64,000 nt of DNA. It comes from Pedobacter suwonensis (GTDB lineage: Bacteria; Bacteroidota; Bacteroidia; Sphingobacteriales; Sphingobacteriaceae). The notes beneath the pieces were generated by a model. That model saw only the letters and a list, made by a program, of their open reading frames with translations. It was not told the origin of the DNA and did not search any database. Within the stretch, counting starts at the first letter, position 1. Every line of letters begins with the position of its first letter. The translations under genes and the position numbers were made by a program. The DNA lies in the NCBI RefSeq assembly GCF_900111825.1, contig NZ_FOJM01000006.1:62001-126000 (forward strand), read 5' to 3'. Positions 44,414 to 54,129 of the stretch are shown piece by piece.

Positions 44414-46675
44414 ATGTTTGTACTGGCAAACAGACAAAATTATTTTTCACATTATTTCAAACTCACATTGAAAAGGCGCTCTTGTCAATTTTTCTTGGTA
44501 TTTCTGTTATTTTTTATGCCTGCGTATTTATATGCACAGTGTGAAAATACAGGGCGTACATACGCAAACTTTCAGGGGGCCTACCTTGATGGATTGAGTG
44601 TTTTAGGTGGAAGTTTATACGGTAACATCGCCAATGCTTCAAATGCTGTAAATGGGCAAGTTAAAGATGCATCAACCTTATCAGTTCCAATTGGAGTGCT
44701 TGGGCTTACAGGTTCTGCCACACAATTTCTGGAATTTACCAATGATGGTACCAATGCTGGTAAACGCACAATTGCCGCAAATACGGCAGTAACAGTTAAA
44801 CTAGCGCTACCCAAAGAACTTCTCGGGCTCCTGAGCAATTTTGAAATTGGAAGTTTTACGGATCTACATCCTGTTTCAGCAAGTAAGCCTTTGGTAGGTT
44901 ATGGATATGATTCTGGATATGATGCAACAAAGAACCCGATTTATACAGCTGCAAATATTGCTGGGGTGATTGGCGGGGCAGGAGAGATGGAAATTACGGT
45001 TACCCCTACACAAGCTTTCAACGGGATATATATTAAGATTGTGGGTGCGGTAGTTTCTACAGCTTTATCAATAAAAATTTTCCATGCGTATATTTTGGAA
45101 CCCAATACAGGTTCAGTCAATTGTGATGAGGCAATTGATGTATTATCGGGAGTGAAACCAACTTCTTTAGGTGGTATTGCAAATCTAACAGGAAGTGTTA
45201 CTAACCCTTTCAATGCCATTGATGCTGATCTAAATAGCTTTGCACTGATCGATGTGGGTGCTTCCGTACTCAATCAGGTATATCTTACAGCTGTATTCAA
45301 TAAACCCTCTCAACCAGCAGATTCGGTTAGTATTATACTTGAAAATCCTGGTGGTGGACTGTTGGATCTCAGTCTTTTAACAGGTTTTGCCATACAGCCT
45401 TATCTGAATGGAGTTAAAGCCGGGTCAGCATTTGCAAACACAAGTACGTTTTTAGACCTTAAATTACTTCCTGGATCAAGCAGTAAATATAGCTTAAAGT
45501 TTGCGGTAGCTAATGTTTACGATCGCCTTGAGATTTCGATGGGCGGACTTACTGGCGCTTTCAGCCGTTTAAGGATATATGATATTAAGCGTAAGCTGGT
45601 AAAGCCGCGCACATTGGCCGATCCTTCATTTACAGACGAAAAAATGGTTTGTCAGGGGCAAACGGCAACATTTGCTGTTCAGAACGCACAAACCTGCACC
45701 GAATACAAATGGTACGATGCTGAAACAGGGGGTAATTTGATACATACCGGCCTAACTTTCGCTCCGCCAAATACGCTTACACCAGGCGATTATAACTATT
45801 ATGTTCAGGCAAACAGAACCTATTGCGTTACCGCCGTTTCTGAACGTTTAAGGGTAAAATTCAAGGTGAATGCGTTGCCTGTGGTTACCGTACCAGGCAC
45901 GATAATCTGTAGTGGTTCTTCTGCTACACTTTCAGTTACGGCACCTGATGCGGGTTACACTTATAATTGGTATTCTTCGTCCTCTGGCGTTACGCCATTT
46001 AATACGGGTACTACATACACTACACCCCTTTTAATTGCAAGTACTATTTATTATGTAGAAGCGGTTAATACAGCAACAGGATGTAAAAATGCCGGTGGCG
46101 CTCAAGCTGTAGAAGTTAAAGTAAAACAATATGCCCCTGTCCCCGCAATAAGTGGTGCAACTGTTATGTGCGCAGGAACAAGTACAACATTTACCAATGT
46201 TTATCCAAATGGAGTTTGGAGTACAACTGATGCTGGAACGGCAACGATAGATGCCACCGGTAAGGTTACTGCAATAGCTGCTGGTAATGCCGTAATAAGT
46301 TATACCGTTGCTGAAGATGCGACTTATTGTGCCAAAAAAGTAGATTTTCCATTAGCTGTAAATCCCCAGCCCAACATAACATTGGGTTCGGAAATAAGTA
46401 TTTGTGAAGGATTAACCGCAACCAAAATTACTTACTTCAATGCCATTTCTAACCCCATAAATTATAGTGTTTCTTGGGCCGGTAATTTATTGCCTGCCGT
46501 CTTAAATCAGGCTTTACCGGCAAATGAAATAACCATTAACATACCACCAACTACTCCTGTTGCAGTGTACCAGGGAGTTTTAAACATTAAAAATGAAAAT
46601 GGCTGTGAACGCGCTATCCCTTTTAGTTTGAGGGTTAAGCTGGTGCCACATAAACCAACAGTATCCATTAACTAA
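44414..46675 (+). CDS. Large exported protein with Ig-like repeats
   Basis: 753 residues: signal peptide (about residues 19-42, FFMPAYLYAQ), two related lectin/sandwich-like modules of about 180 residues each (about 45-235 and 240-395; both open with a Cys and a GG-rich strand), then Ig-like/CHU-type modules (CQGQTATFAVQNAQTCTEYKWYDAETGG, about 420; CSGSSATLSVTAPDAGYTYNWYSS, about 498), a BIg2-like module (GVWSTTDAGTATIDATGKVT, about 600) and a last domain. It lacks a recognisable sorting domain at the C-terminus, so it may be held by the next proteins. A TATGTTTG box overlaps the ATG at 44414, so the true start may be the TTG at 44468. Confidence 0.78.
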   Translation: MFVLANRQNYFSHYFKLTLKRRSCQFFLVFLLFFMPAYLYAQCENTGRTYANFQGAYLDGLSVLGGSLYGNIANASNAVNGQVKDASTLSVPIGVLGLTGSATQFLEFTNDGTNAGKRTIAANTAVTVKLALPKELLGLLSNFEIGSFTDLHPVSASKPLVGYGYDSGYDATKNPIYTAANIAGVIGGAGEMEITVTPTQAFNGIYIKIVGAVVSTALSIKIFHAYILEPNTGSVNCDEAIDVLSGVKPTSLGGIANLTGSVTNPFNAIDADLNSFALIDVGASVLNQVYLTAVFNKPSQPADSVSIILENPGGGLLDLSLLTGFAIQPYLNGVKAGSAFANTSTFLDLKLLPGSSSKYSLKFAVANVYDRLEISMGGLTGAFSRLRIYDIKRKLVKPRTLADPSFTDEKMVCQGQTATFAVQNAQTCTEYKWYDAETGGNLIHTGLTFAPPNTLTPGDYNYYVQANRTYCVTAVSERLRVKFKVNALPVVTVPGTIICSGSSATLSVTAPDAGYTYNWYSSSSGVTPFNTGTTYTTPLLIASTIYYVEAVNTATGCKNAGGAQAVEVKVKQYAPVPAISGATVMCAGTSTTFTNVYPNGVWSTTDAGTATIDATGKVTAIAAGNAVISYTVAEDATYCAKKVDFPLAVNPQPNITLGSEISICEGLTATKITYFNAISNPINYSVSWAGNLLPAVLNQALPANEITINIPPTTPVAVYQGVLNIKNENGCERAIPFSLRVKLVPHKPTVSIN

Positions 46676-46711
46676 AAAGAAAATAAATTATTCACTCAAC
46701 CATTTAAAATT

Positions 46712-47431
46712 ATGACAAAAAGAACTAAAAAACGTAACCTGAAAATCTTTGTATTTTTAATTTGCTTATTGCCGGTAAGTGCTCTTGCACAAAGCCCAAG
46801 TGTATATCTGTGCGGAACGAATACCGTGAAATTGAATCCTGCTTTCTCTGGGTATACACCAGCTAACGGCGATAGAATTGTATGGACGGTTGACGGAACT
46901 GCGGAAGCTCCGGTAGTCTATAACGGTTCAAATGCTTTCTATCAGATTGCTGCCGGCCTGGCTGTCGGAAGCCATACGTATTCAGTTCAGGTTATACCGG
47001 CTGATGCAAATCTTTGTCCCAGCGATGCCTCTGATAATACCGTTGTGGAAAAATTGCCTGCACCTGTTATCGTTGTAGCAGCGCCTGGAAGTACTTATTG
47101 TACAGACCAAACAGCGTCTACTGTAATTACAGCAAGCAAGGATGCTTCAATAACACTACCGGCCGGGGTAACCATGACCTATACCTGGTCAGCAACGCTA
47201 GGCGGTACCGCGGTAACCGATATTAGCACTTTGGGTACAGCATCTGGTTCAGGAGATACTTTTACACTTAAAGCTGGCGTGGCTCCGGGTGATTATGTTT
47301 TCGCTGCTGTTGGAAGTTATGCTACTGGTACTGTCCCGATTGTAGATGCAGCAACTTGTACCGCAACTGCAAGTAAAGCCATAACGGTTACTGCTAAACC
47401 AGGTAAAGCAACAATTTCTGTAGCACCATAG
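46712..47431 (+). CDS. Exported protein, unknown function (Ig-like)
   Basis: 239 residues: signal peptide (about 10-26, LPVSALAQ), then two beta-sandwich-like units rich in Thr/Ala/Val with Cys at YLCGTN, NLCPSD, TYCTDQ and ATCTATA (probable disulfides). No C-terminal sorting domain. It ends 28 bases before the next exported protein and starts 36 bases after the previous, so the four genes from 44414 to 49392 form one operon. Probably a cell-surface or matrix component with its neighbours. Confidence 0.72.
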   Translation: MTKRTKKRNLKIFVFLICLLPVSALAQSPSVYLCGTNTVKLNPAFSGYTPANGDRIVWTVDGTAEAPVVYNGSNAFYQIAAGLAVGSHTYSVQVIPADANLCPSDASDNTVVEKLPAPVIVVAAPGSTYCTDQTASTVITASKDASITLPAGVTMTYTWSATLGGTAVTDISTLGTASGSGDTFTLKAGVAPGDYVFAAVGSYATGTVPIVDAATCTATASKAITVTAKPGKATISVAP

Positions 47432-47462
47432 GTATTACTGTTGAGTTGTTTTCATTATTGTG

Positions 47463-48398
47463 ATGTTTAACAGATTTGGAATAATTGCGTTCAGTGTGCC
47501 GCTGCTTTATGCAGCGGCATGCTTTGCGCAATCGCCTGATCCAAACAGATTGAACCTTAAACCAGGTGCTACTGTTAAACTCAGGGCCAACGGTACAGGT
47601 GCTGCATCTTATCAATGGTTTAGAAATGGAGAAGCTATTTTAGGCGCTACTTTGCAAGATTATGTGGTAAATGCAGCCGGAAAATACACCGTTATTACCT
47701 TTAGTTCAGGTGGATGTAGTTCAGACCGCTCTGAAGAGATGGAAGTGGTTATGGAACCAAGGGTTTTAGCCGATGTTTCCATTATTAAAAGATCTGAAAG
47801 CAGGCAGGTAACGAATACGGAAGTATTTAAATACAATCTATTGGTTCGCAATAACGGACTGGGCATGGCGACTAATCTGCAGGTTAAAGACGAGCTTCCG
47901 GAAAATCTAATCTTTGTTAGTGTCGATCCTGCTAATGTTGGTGCCGTTAATTATAATCAGCAAACCAAAACGGTATTGTGGACTATACCATCTCTTGCTA
48001 ATGGCAGTTTTGTAGAGCTGATCATTAATGTAAGGTCAGTTAAACCCGGTAAAGTGATTAATCGTGCTTCGGTTACCATTAATGAAACCGATCCTGATCT
48101 ATCAAACAACGTGTCTATAGATAATAAGGACGTTATCGGACTTAAAATCCCAAATGTATTTACACCAAATGGTGATGGAAAGAATGAAACCTTTTTTATT
48201 GAGGGTTTGGACCTTTATAACGAAAATCAGCTTACCATTATTAACCGCTGGGGAAGCACGGTTTATGAAAAGAAGGGCTATCTAAACGATTGGACTGCAG
48301 ATGGTTTGACAGATGGGACTTATTTTTATGTGATTAGGGTGAAAACTGCAAATACGCAATGGCAGGAATTTAAAGGTTACGTAACCGTAATGAGATAA
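47463..48398 (+). CDS. Type IX secretion cargo with type B (gliding-motility) C-terminal domain
   Basis: 311 residues: signal peptide (about 8-23, AACFAQ), an Ig-like module (SYQWFRNGEAILGATLQDYVV, about 50-70), a DUF11-type module (about 95-215, SESRQVTNTEVFKYNLLVRNNGLGMA) and the type B sorting domain (about 220-311; IPNVFTPNGDGKNETFFIEG, INRWGSTVYEK, DGTYFYVIRV). This domain directs transport through the type IX system together with a PorP/SprF protein, and the gene right after it encodes one. ATG 47463 was chosen; a GTG precedes it. Confidence 0.9.
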   Translation: MFNRFGIIAFSVPLLYAAACFAQSPDPNRLNLKPGATVKLRANGTGAASYQWFRNGEAILGATLQDYVVNAAGKYTVITFSSGGCSSDRSEEMEVVMEPRVLADVSIIKRSESRQVTNTEVFKYNLLVRNNGLGMATNLQVKDELPENLIFVSVDPANVGAVNYNQQTKTVLWTIPSLANGSFVELIINVRSVKPGKVINRASVTINETDPDLSNNVSIDNKDVIGLKIPNVFTPNGDGKNETFFIEGLDLYNENQLTIINRWGSTVYEKKGYLNDWTADGLTDGTYFYVIRVKTANTQWQEFKGYVTVMR

Positions 48399-48420
48399 AT
48401 GAAAGTTAAAAGGTGAGGAT

Positions 48421-49392
48421 ATGAAAAAGATATTTTTAACAATATTGTTTAATTTGCTTTATCTCTGTCTGTTCGCGCAGCAGAATGCCCAGTTTGGACA
48501 ATATATGTTCAATGGTCTTTACATCAATCCGGCTTATGCCGGCTATAAAGAAGAACTTTATATGCAGGCCTTTGTCCGGGCGCAATGGGCAGCTATTCAG
48601 GGTGCACCACAAACGCTTTCTTTATCTGTAGATGCTGCGGTTAAAGAAGAAAGTTTAGGGTTGGGTTTATTGGTGTCCAAAGATAAAATCGGCGCGCAGA
48701 ATTCCCTGAATTTATCAGGTAATTTTGCATACCGGATTAAACTGGACCGTACTGCAACCAATATCCTGGCATTTGGTGTTGGCATTGGCGTAGTACAAAT
48801 GGGATTGAACGGTAGTTTGTTGAATCCTACAGAAACCGGCGATAACCGGATTCCAACCGGATATGAAAGCAGAACTGTACCAGATATCAGGGCAGGGGTG
48901 CATTATTCGAACCAGAAATTATTTGTGGGCTTCTCTGCCAATAACCTGCTTACGCAGTATCTTCCAGTTTTTAGGAATAATAATCTCCTTAATATTGCCG
49001 CAAAGCCACATTTTTATTTAACGGCCGGCATGGTATTTCCCATGGATAACGACTTTACGTTCAAACCCACTTTTTTAATTAAAGACGATTTAAACGGGCC
49101 AACCTCGTTAGATCTGAACGCTTTTTTATTGATCAGGGAAAAGTTTTGGTTAGGTGCTGCGTATCGAACCTCTGTAAAACTTTATCCTAAACCGGCATTG
49201 TCAAATGACTTGCGTGCAAGAAGTGCCGTTGGACTGATTACCGAATTCCTTGTCCGCAACAACCTCAGGATTGGTTACGGTTACGATTATAGTTTAAATA
49301 AGCTGGGTAACTATGATTATGGCTCTCACGAGATATCTATTGGTTATTACTTGCAAACAGCAAAAAGCAGAAAGCCAAAGTGTTATTTTTGA
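48421..49392 (+). CDS. PorP/SprF family type IX secretion membrane protein
   Basis: 323 residues: signal peptide (LLYLCLFAQ, about 12-20), then the family start QFGQYMFNGLYINPAYAGYKE and an outer-membrane barrel pattern of alternating strands ending in an aromatic-rich last strand. PorP/SprF proteins pair with type B cargo such as the product just upstream and are needed for its secretion or surface display. Stop followed by no clear terminator. Confidence 0.94.
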   Translation: MKKIFLTILFNLLYLCLFAQQNAQFGQYMFNGLYINPAYAGYKEELYMQAFVRAQWAAIQGAPQTLSLSVDAAVKEESLGLGLLVSKDKIGAQNSLNLSGNFAYRIKLDRTATNILAFGVGIGVVQMGLNGSLLNPTETGDNRIPTGYESRTVPDIRAGVHYSNQKLFVGFSANNLLTQYLPVFRNNNLLNIAAKPHFYLTAGMVFPMDNDFTFKPTFLIKDDLNGPTSLDLNAFLLIREKFWLGAAYRTSVKLYPKPALSNDLRARSAVGLITEFLVRNNLRIGYGYDYSLNKLGNYDYGSHEISIGYYLQTAKSRKPKCYF

Positions 49393-49608
49393 TGCCCTGG
49401 TTTTTACAATATCAGTGTCTATAGTCGTTTACATCGCTGAGCATATAGGATAAGCCGCCTGTTTATTCTGAAGAAATATCAGGGAGTCAATCTTCATGAC
49501 TTTATTTTCGGAAGCCGTACGCTTCTTACTCCATTCGGTTGTTTGATTTTGTTCCCTTGCATAAACAAACAGAATGTCGATGTGTTATTATCCCATATCA
49601 AATTACTC

Positions 49609-49929
49609 ATGCAACCGTTATATAAAAGAAATACCCATCAAGAAGTAAATGTTGGCGGTAACGCTGATTTATCGGATGATCAATTCTTTTTTACGACACT
49701 ACAGCCCTATGACGGTGCTGCATTCAAAGCGCTCTATCAGAAATATTCTGCCGCTATTTATGGGAATATTATCAGGCATGTAGATAATGAAGAAAAAGCT
49801 AAACTAATTTTACAGCAAACATTTTGTGAAGTTTGGGAAGCTTTTCCGCAATTTGATCAAACTAAATTCAGAATTTTTACCTGGATAAATCAATTTGCCC
49901 TTCAAGCTATCAAGAAGTTTACGCTTTAA
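49609..49929 (+). CDS. Sigma-70 region-2-like protein without region 4
   Basis: 106 residues from ATG 49609. Residues about 35-105 (FKALYQKYSAAIYGNIIRHV ... EEKAKLILQQTFCEVWEAFPQF) match region 2 of ECF sigma factors, but the protein stops just after the region 2.4 segment (FTWINQFALQAIKKFTL) and no region 4 follows in any frame before 50011. Either a truncated sigma factor or a real single-domain form that could bind core RNA polymerase or an anti-sigma factor. Confidence 0.7.
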   Translation: MQPLYKRNTHQEVNVGGNADLSDDQFFFTTLQPYDGAAFKALYQKYSAAIYGNIIRHVDNEEKAKLILQQTFCEVWEAFPQFDQTKFRIFTWINQFALQAIKKFTL

Positions 49930-50010
49930 AAAGCGGTTTATAATCTGTAACATTTTTATATTCCATTCGAAATTGCTATAATTAAGGGTCTAAAGTCTAA
50001 CCCAATTTGT

Positions 50011-50619
50011 ATGCTCGAATCTCAAAAGGTGTTTTTGGTAAACGCTGTGTTAAACTATTTCAGCCAGTTGTCTCCGATATCATCAGAATTTATCCAGGAA
50101 ATAGAAAAAAATGTGGAGCCGCTTCTTATTAAGAAGAATAAACACATTCTATCGCCTATTGATAATAATAATTGCGTTTTTTTTGTGGTATCAGGACTAG
50201 TAAGAGGTTTTATTAGAGAAGGGAACAAAGAAATTACCACCTGGATTAGCGCAGGCAATGAATTTGTTGGTGCCATTCAGCATCCGGGTGCTCCTCCCAA
50301 ACCTTCTATTGAATATATACAGGCCTTGGCGAAATCAGAATTAGTTGCAATTCCATACCTATTAATTGATGAGCTTTATTCAAATTATCCTGAAACAAAC
50401 ATCATATGGCGAAAAATACTCCAATTCCAGTACCATGCAGCTTCAGAACGATCAATGCTTGCACGTATCCCGTCTGCCGAAAGGCGTTACGAGAAATTTA
50501 TGGAGCTAAATTCTGTTGATGCATCCAGGGTTCCTTTGCGCTGTATGGCTACTTACTTAGGTATGCGCCTCGAAACGTTGAGCAGAATACGGAGTAAAAT
50601 GGTTAGGCAGGTAGTATAA
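50011..50619 (+). CDS. Crp/Fnr-family transcriptional regulator
   Basis: 202 residues: cyclic-nucleotide-binding-like beta-roll (about 30-130; FFVVSGLVRGFIREGNKEITTWI, SAGNEFVG) and a C-terminal segment resembling a helix-turn-helix (about 165-200; LRCMATYLGMRLETLSRIRSK). The classic cAMP-binding RTAR signature is absent, as in many Bacteroidota paralogues, so the ligand is unknown. The preceding sigma-like gene lies 81 bases upstream. Confidence 0.88.
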   Translation: MLESQKVFLVNAVLNYFSQLSPISSEFIQEIEKNVEPLLIKKNKHILSPIDNNNCVFFVVSGLVRGFIREGNKEITTWISAGNEFVGAIQHPGAPPKPSIEYIQALAKSELVAIPYLLIDELYSNYPETNIIWRKILQFQYHAASERSMLARIPSAERRYEKFMELNSVDASRVPLRCMATYLGMRLETLSRIRSKMVRQVV

Positions 50620-50734
50620 TAGATCTAGTTAAAAAAAAAATACAACGCAGACGGCATTAGCATTAATTTTTAAAAATAATTGATCAAAAATACATTTCTT
50701 CATCAAATCTTAATCTTTCTACCGTAATATTGTA

Positions 50735-50823
50735 GACATAAGGGGTGAGAGCCTTATACAACTTCATAAGTTGAGAGCGTTAATTTAGATAAGGATGTAG
50801 CCAACTGGTTACATCCTTTTTTT
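50735..50823 (+). ncRNA. Candidate structured small RNA or long leader
   Basis: Three consecutive hairpins without a reading frame: ATAAGG/CCTTAT (50738-50757), CAACTT-CAT-AAGTTG (50759-50773), and the terminator stem AAGGATGTA/TACATCCTT (50791-50818) with T-run to 50823. A TAATATTG (50725-50732) lies upstream as a possible -7 box. Alternatively this is the 3' trailer of the Crp-type gene. Confidence 0.4.
50791..50823 (+). terminator. Rho-independent terminator
   Basis: Perfect 9-bp stem AAGGATGTA (50791-50799) / TACATCCTT (50810-50818), loop of 10, then TTTTTTT. It ends the Crp-gene transcript or the candidate small RNA. Confidence 0.85.
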
Positions 50824-51055
50824 CTTGGCTAGGGTATTTGGGCCGTATATGTTATTTCAACCGCTTTTTTCCGGTAATAATATTTGTTATTTATATTGTG
50901 AGGTCCCTTAAGTCGAAGGCTTTCCGGCGGAAAACCGAATCCGTTGATGTAGTGGCCAATTGATCAGTATTGATGGCTACTTCCGTATCCTGCGAAGCGA
51001 ATCTGGATCGAACTCGCTGAATAAAAGGTGAAATAAAATGGAAAGGAATTTTATG
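50824..51055. other. Gap without visible features
   Basis: No reading frame, no inverted repeat with a T-run and no repeat unit seen. It holds the tail region of the histidine kinase on the minus strand. Confidence 0.4.
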
Positions 51056-52279
51056 CTAATCCGTAATGGGTAAGCTTTCTTGTTTTGGAAGGGAAATAAA
51101 AAAGGAACTGCCTAAATTTTTACCGGCGCTACTTGCCCATACTTTACCGCCATGCAGTTGCACCAGTGTTTTAACGATATATAGCCCAATGCCGTTAGAG
51201 CGTTCTTTTGCAGTGGGTACCGATGAGAGCTTGGCAAATTTCGTAAACAACTTGGTAATGTCTTCCCTGGTCAGGCCTAAACCGTTGTCTTTAAATTCGA
51301 ATATAATACTGTTGGCTTCCTCGCTGCAGATAATCTCTATGGTTGCTCGTTCATGCGAATATTTAATTGCATTACTCAATAGGTTATTTAAAACGTCATT
51401 TATACGTTCCTGATCTACCTGGATATAGCCATCAGTTAGGCAGCTAATTTTAAGCGTTTGCTGTTTTTCTTTTAATGTAGAATCAAAAGTTGCAGCCGCT
51501 GCATTGATCAGGTCGATTACTTCGACCGTTTCAAATCTGAGATCTATGGCAGCATTTTCATTTTTAGCTTCATTCAGCAGATTGTTCATCGTTTGCTCGA
51601 TGTTCCGGCCGGTTTGCTCAATTTTTTTACCTAGTGATACAAGTTTTTCCTGAGAGAGCAAGCCTTTATCTAAAAGTTGTCCGTAAGCAATCAGCGATGT
51701 GGCCGGGTTTTTCATGTCGTGTGCCAGTCGGTGCAAACGGTCATCGTAAGCGCGTACCGAAATGCGGTTAATGAGTCGCGATTCCAATTTTTCCAGGGTG
51801 ATCCTGGCCAGCCATTTCAGTACCAACAGTTGGTCTTGTTCAATGTCATGCCTTGGCTTTTCGTCTATTACGCTTACGGTTCCAATTATAAAGCCTTCCA
51901 TCGTAATTATTGGTGCGGCAGCATAAAATCTGATTCCATTGTCCATTTTAACGTAAGCATTATTGCTGATTTCAAGATAGGAATGGGTGTCCTCAATTAG
52001 GGTAATCTCCGTCGTTTGTGAAGCTACTGCGCATAAGCTATCTTCTTTTTCAATAACTGAGACCGGTATCGGGCTGGTATTTGCCTTAAAATATACTTTT
52101 GCTTCATCAATAAATGAAATAAATGATCCCGATGCTTTAAAAGTAGTCTTCGCTATTTCTGCAATCAGATCAAAGAGAAGTTCCGGAGGCGAATCAATAA
52201 TATCATACCGCCTAAGTTTGTTTAGACGCTGTAATTCATATTCTGTTGTGTTATCTGAGGGTTTGCTAAACTTACTCAT
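51056..52279 (-). CDS. GAF-domain sensor histidine kinase
   Basis: 407 residues: N-terminal leader, GAF domain (about 28-165), HisKA-type dimerisation with phospho-acceptor His187 (RLAHDMKNP), and HATPase domain (N box NNLLSNAIKYS about 300, G1 FKDNGLGL, G2 SNGIGLYI). No membrane segment, so it senses a cytoplasmic cue. No response regulator is adjacent, making it an orphan. Single gene with own promoter at 52324. Confidence 0.92.
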   Translation of the reverse strand: MSKFSKPSDNTTEYELQRLNKLRRYDIIDSPPELLFDLIAEIAKTTFKASGSFISFIDEAKVYFKANTSPIPVSVIEKEDSLCAVASQTTEITLIEDTHSYLEISNNAYVKMDNGIRFYAAAPIITMEGFIIGTVSVIDEKPRHDIEQDQLLVLKWLARITLEKLESRLINRISVRAYDDRLHRLAHDMKNPATSLIAYGQLLDKGLLSQEKLVSLGKKIEQTGRNIEQTMNNLLNEAKNENAAIDLRFETVEVIDLINAAAATFDSTLKEKQQTLKISCLTDGYIQVDQERINDVLNNLLSNAIKYSHERATIEIICSEEANSIIFEFKDNGLGLTREDITKLFTKFAKLSSVPTAKERSNGIGLYIVKTLVQLHGGKVWASSAGKNLGSSFFISLPKQESLPITD

Positions 52280-52323
52280 GAATGGAGGTTGTTTTAAAAT
52301 TGCCAGATGGTCAAGGTTTTTAA

Positions 52324-52331
52324 CAAATATA
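52324..52331 (-). promoter_or_regulatory. -7 element of the histidine kinase gene
   Basis: Minus-strand TATATTTG about 45 bases before the ATG. No -33 TTG at 19-21 bases, so the match is half of a promoter only. Confidence 0.45.
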
Positions 52332-52534
52332 AACCAAAGAAGTTTTATTCTGTAATTTAGCTTAGCCAGATCAGGAATGTTTTAAATGGTTATTCGTAAT
52401 CGTAAATATTTAGGTTGAGGTAAAAGGGGAGGAAGCATTTCAATTATTTTGAAACTATCGTAATGTTGGGTAACTCCATAATAATTTGGCTTGATGAGGT
52501 GTGATTTAACGGGTTAATAAATCAAAACCCCGTA

Positions 52535-52696
52535 TAAAAGAAAAGAGATACTCCATCCAGACGTATCTCTTTTTTCTAACCAAATATAAACCTGTTATGA
52601 GCCAGGCTTTGTCTTTAACTTTCTTTCTAAACCTGGGTTTATCCGGAAAGTGATTTTATCTATTTCTATTAGTAACAAACATCGTTCCGTTTATTA
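52535..52696 (-). ncRNA. Candidate small RNA under a NrtR-type operator
   Basis: Minus strand: a 17-bp palindrome (52724-52740), -7 element TATATTTG (52702-52709), then about 160 bases without coding potential (the only start gives an 8-residue peptide, MFVTNRNR), ending in a strong hairpin (stem 52541-52551/52563-52573) with a T-rich tail. An internal stem CCAGG / CCTGG can form midway. The transcript end is about 255 bases before the histidine kinase ATG, so it is not simply its leader. Confidence 0.6.
52541..52577. terminator. Hairpin terminator, usable on both strands
   Basis: Perfect 11-bp stem AAAAGAGATAC (52541-52551) / GTATCTCTTTT (52563-52573). The plus strand continues with TTTT; the minus strand with CTTTTATAC. 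Confidence 0.75.
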
Positions 52697-52701
52697 TGAT
52701 A

Positions 52702-52709
52702 CAAATATA
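52702..52709 (-). promoter_or_regulatory. -7 element of the candidate small RNA
   Basis: Minus-strand TATATTTG, a perfect TAnnTTTG box, 14 bases downstream of the operator at 52724-52740. No -33 TTG is present because the operator occupies that place. Confidence 0.6.
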
Positions 52710-52723
52710 GTAAAAAAAATGAT

Positions 52724-52740
52724 AGTGTAAAAAATACACT
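52724..52740. promoter_or_regulatory. NrtR-type operator copy B (small RNA)
   Basis: AGTGTAAAAAATACACT: perfect 6-bp arms, 5-base spacer. It is centred about 27 bases upstream of the centre of the -7 element of the candidate small RNA, i.e. on the -33 region. Confidence 0.65.
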
Positions 52741-53057
52741 AAGAAAATTTTAAGTATTTTTTTTGTCATTTTTTATTTCCTGTTCTTTTTTCAGAAGATT
52801 TCCGGAATTAAAATCATAATACAGCAAAGATAATGTAAAAATGTGTTAATAAATTGTTAAATAAGCTTGACTTGGGTGTTTTGTTTTTGGATTTTATGTC
52901 TTTTTTTGTTTTAAAACAGATTTTAAACATGTTATTAACGTATATTATTACTTTTTTAGGTTAATTAGTGAAATAATAAGCTGCGTTTTTTTGCTAATTA
53001 AATTCTTTTGTCTGTTTTCAGGACGCACTTTTATTGGTGAAACTTATTTTCAAAATA
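52741..53057. other. AT-rich gap, no gene seen
   Basis: About 317 bases, strongly T-rich on the plus strand, without an open frame or hairpin of note. It lies between the gap terminator and the small-RNA operator and may only be spacer. Confidence 0.5.
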
Positions 53058-53091
53058 AAAAGGCAACATTATTTAATTAATGTTGCCTTTT
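53058..53091 (-). terminator. Terminator of the pfkA operon
   Basis: Perfect 14-bp stem AAAAGGCAACATTA (53058-53071) / TAATGTTGCCTTTT (53078-53091), 6-base loop, T-run on the minus strand (TTTTATTTTG). It follows the gap stop by 34 bases. Confidence 0.92.
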
Positions 53092-53124
53092 ATGATGTTG
53101 AAATTGCTTAAAGCAATTTTTTTG

Positions 53125-54129
<1,005 letters not shown>

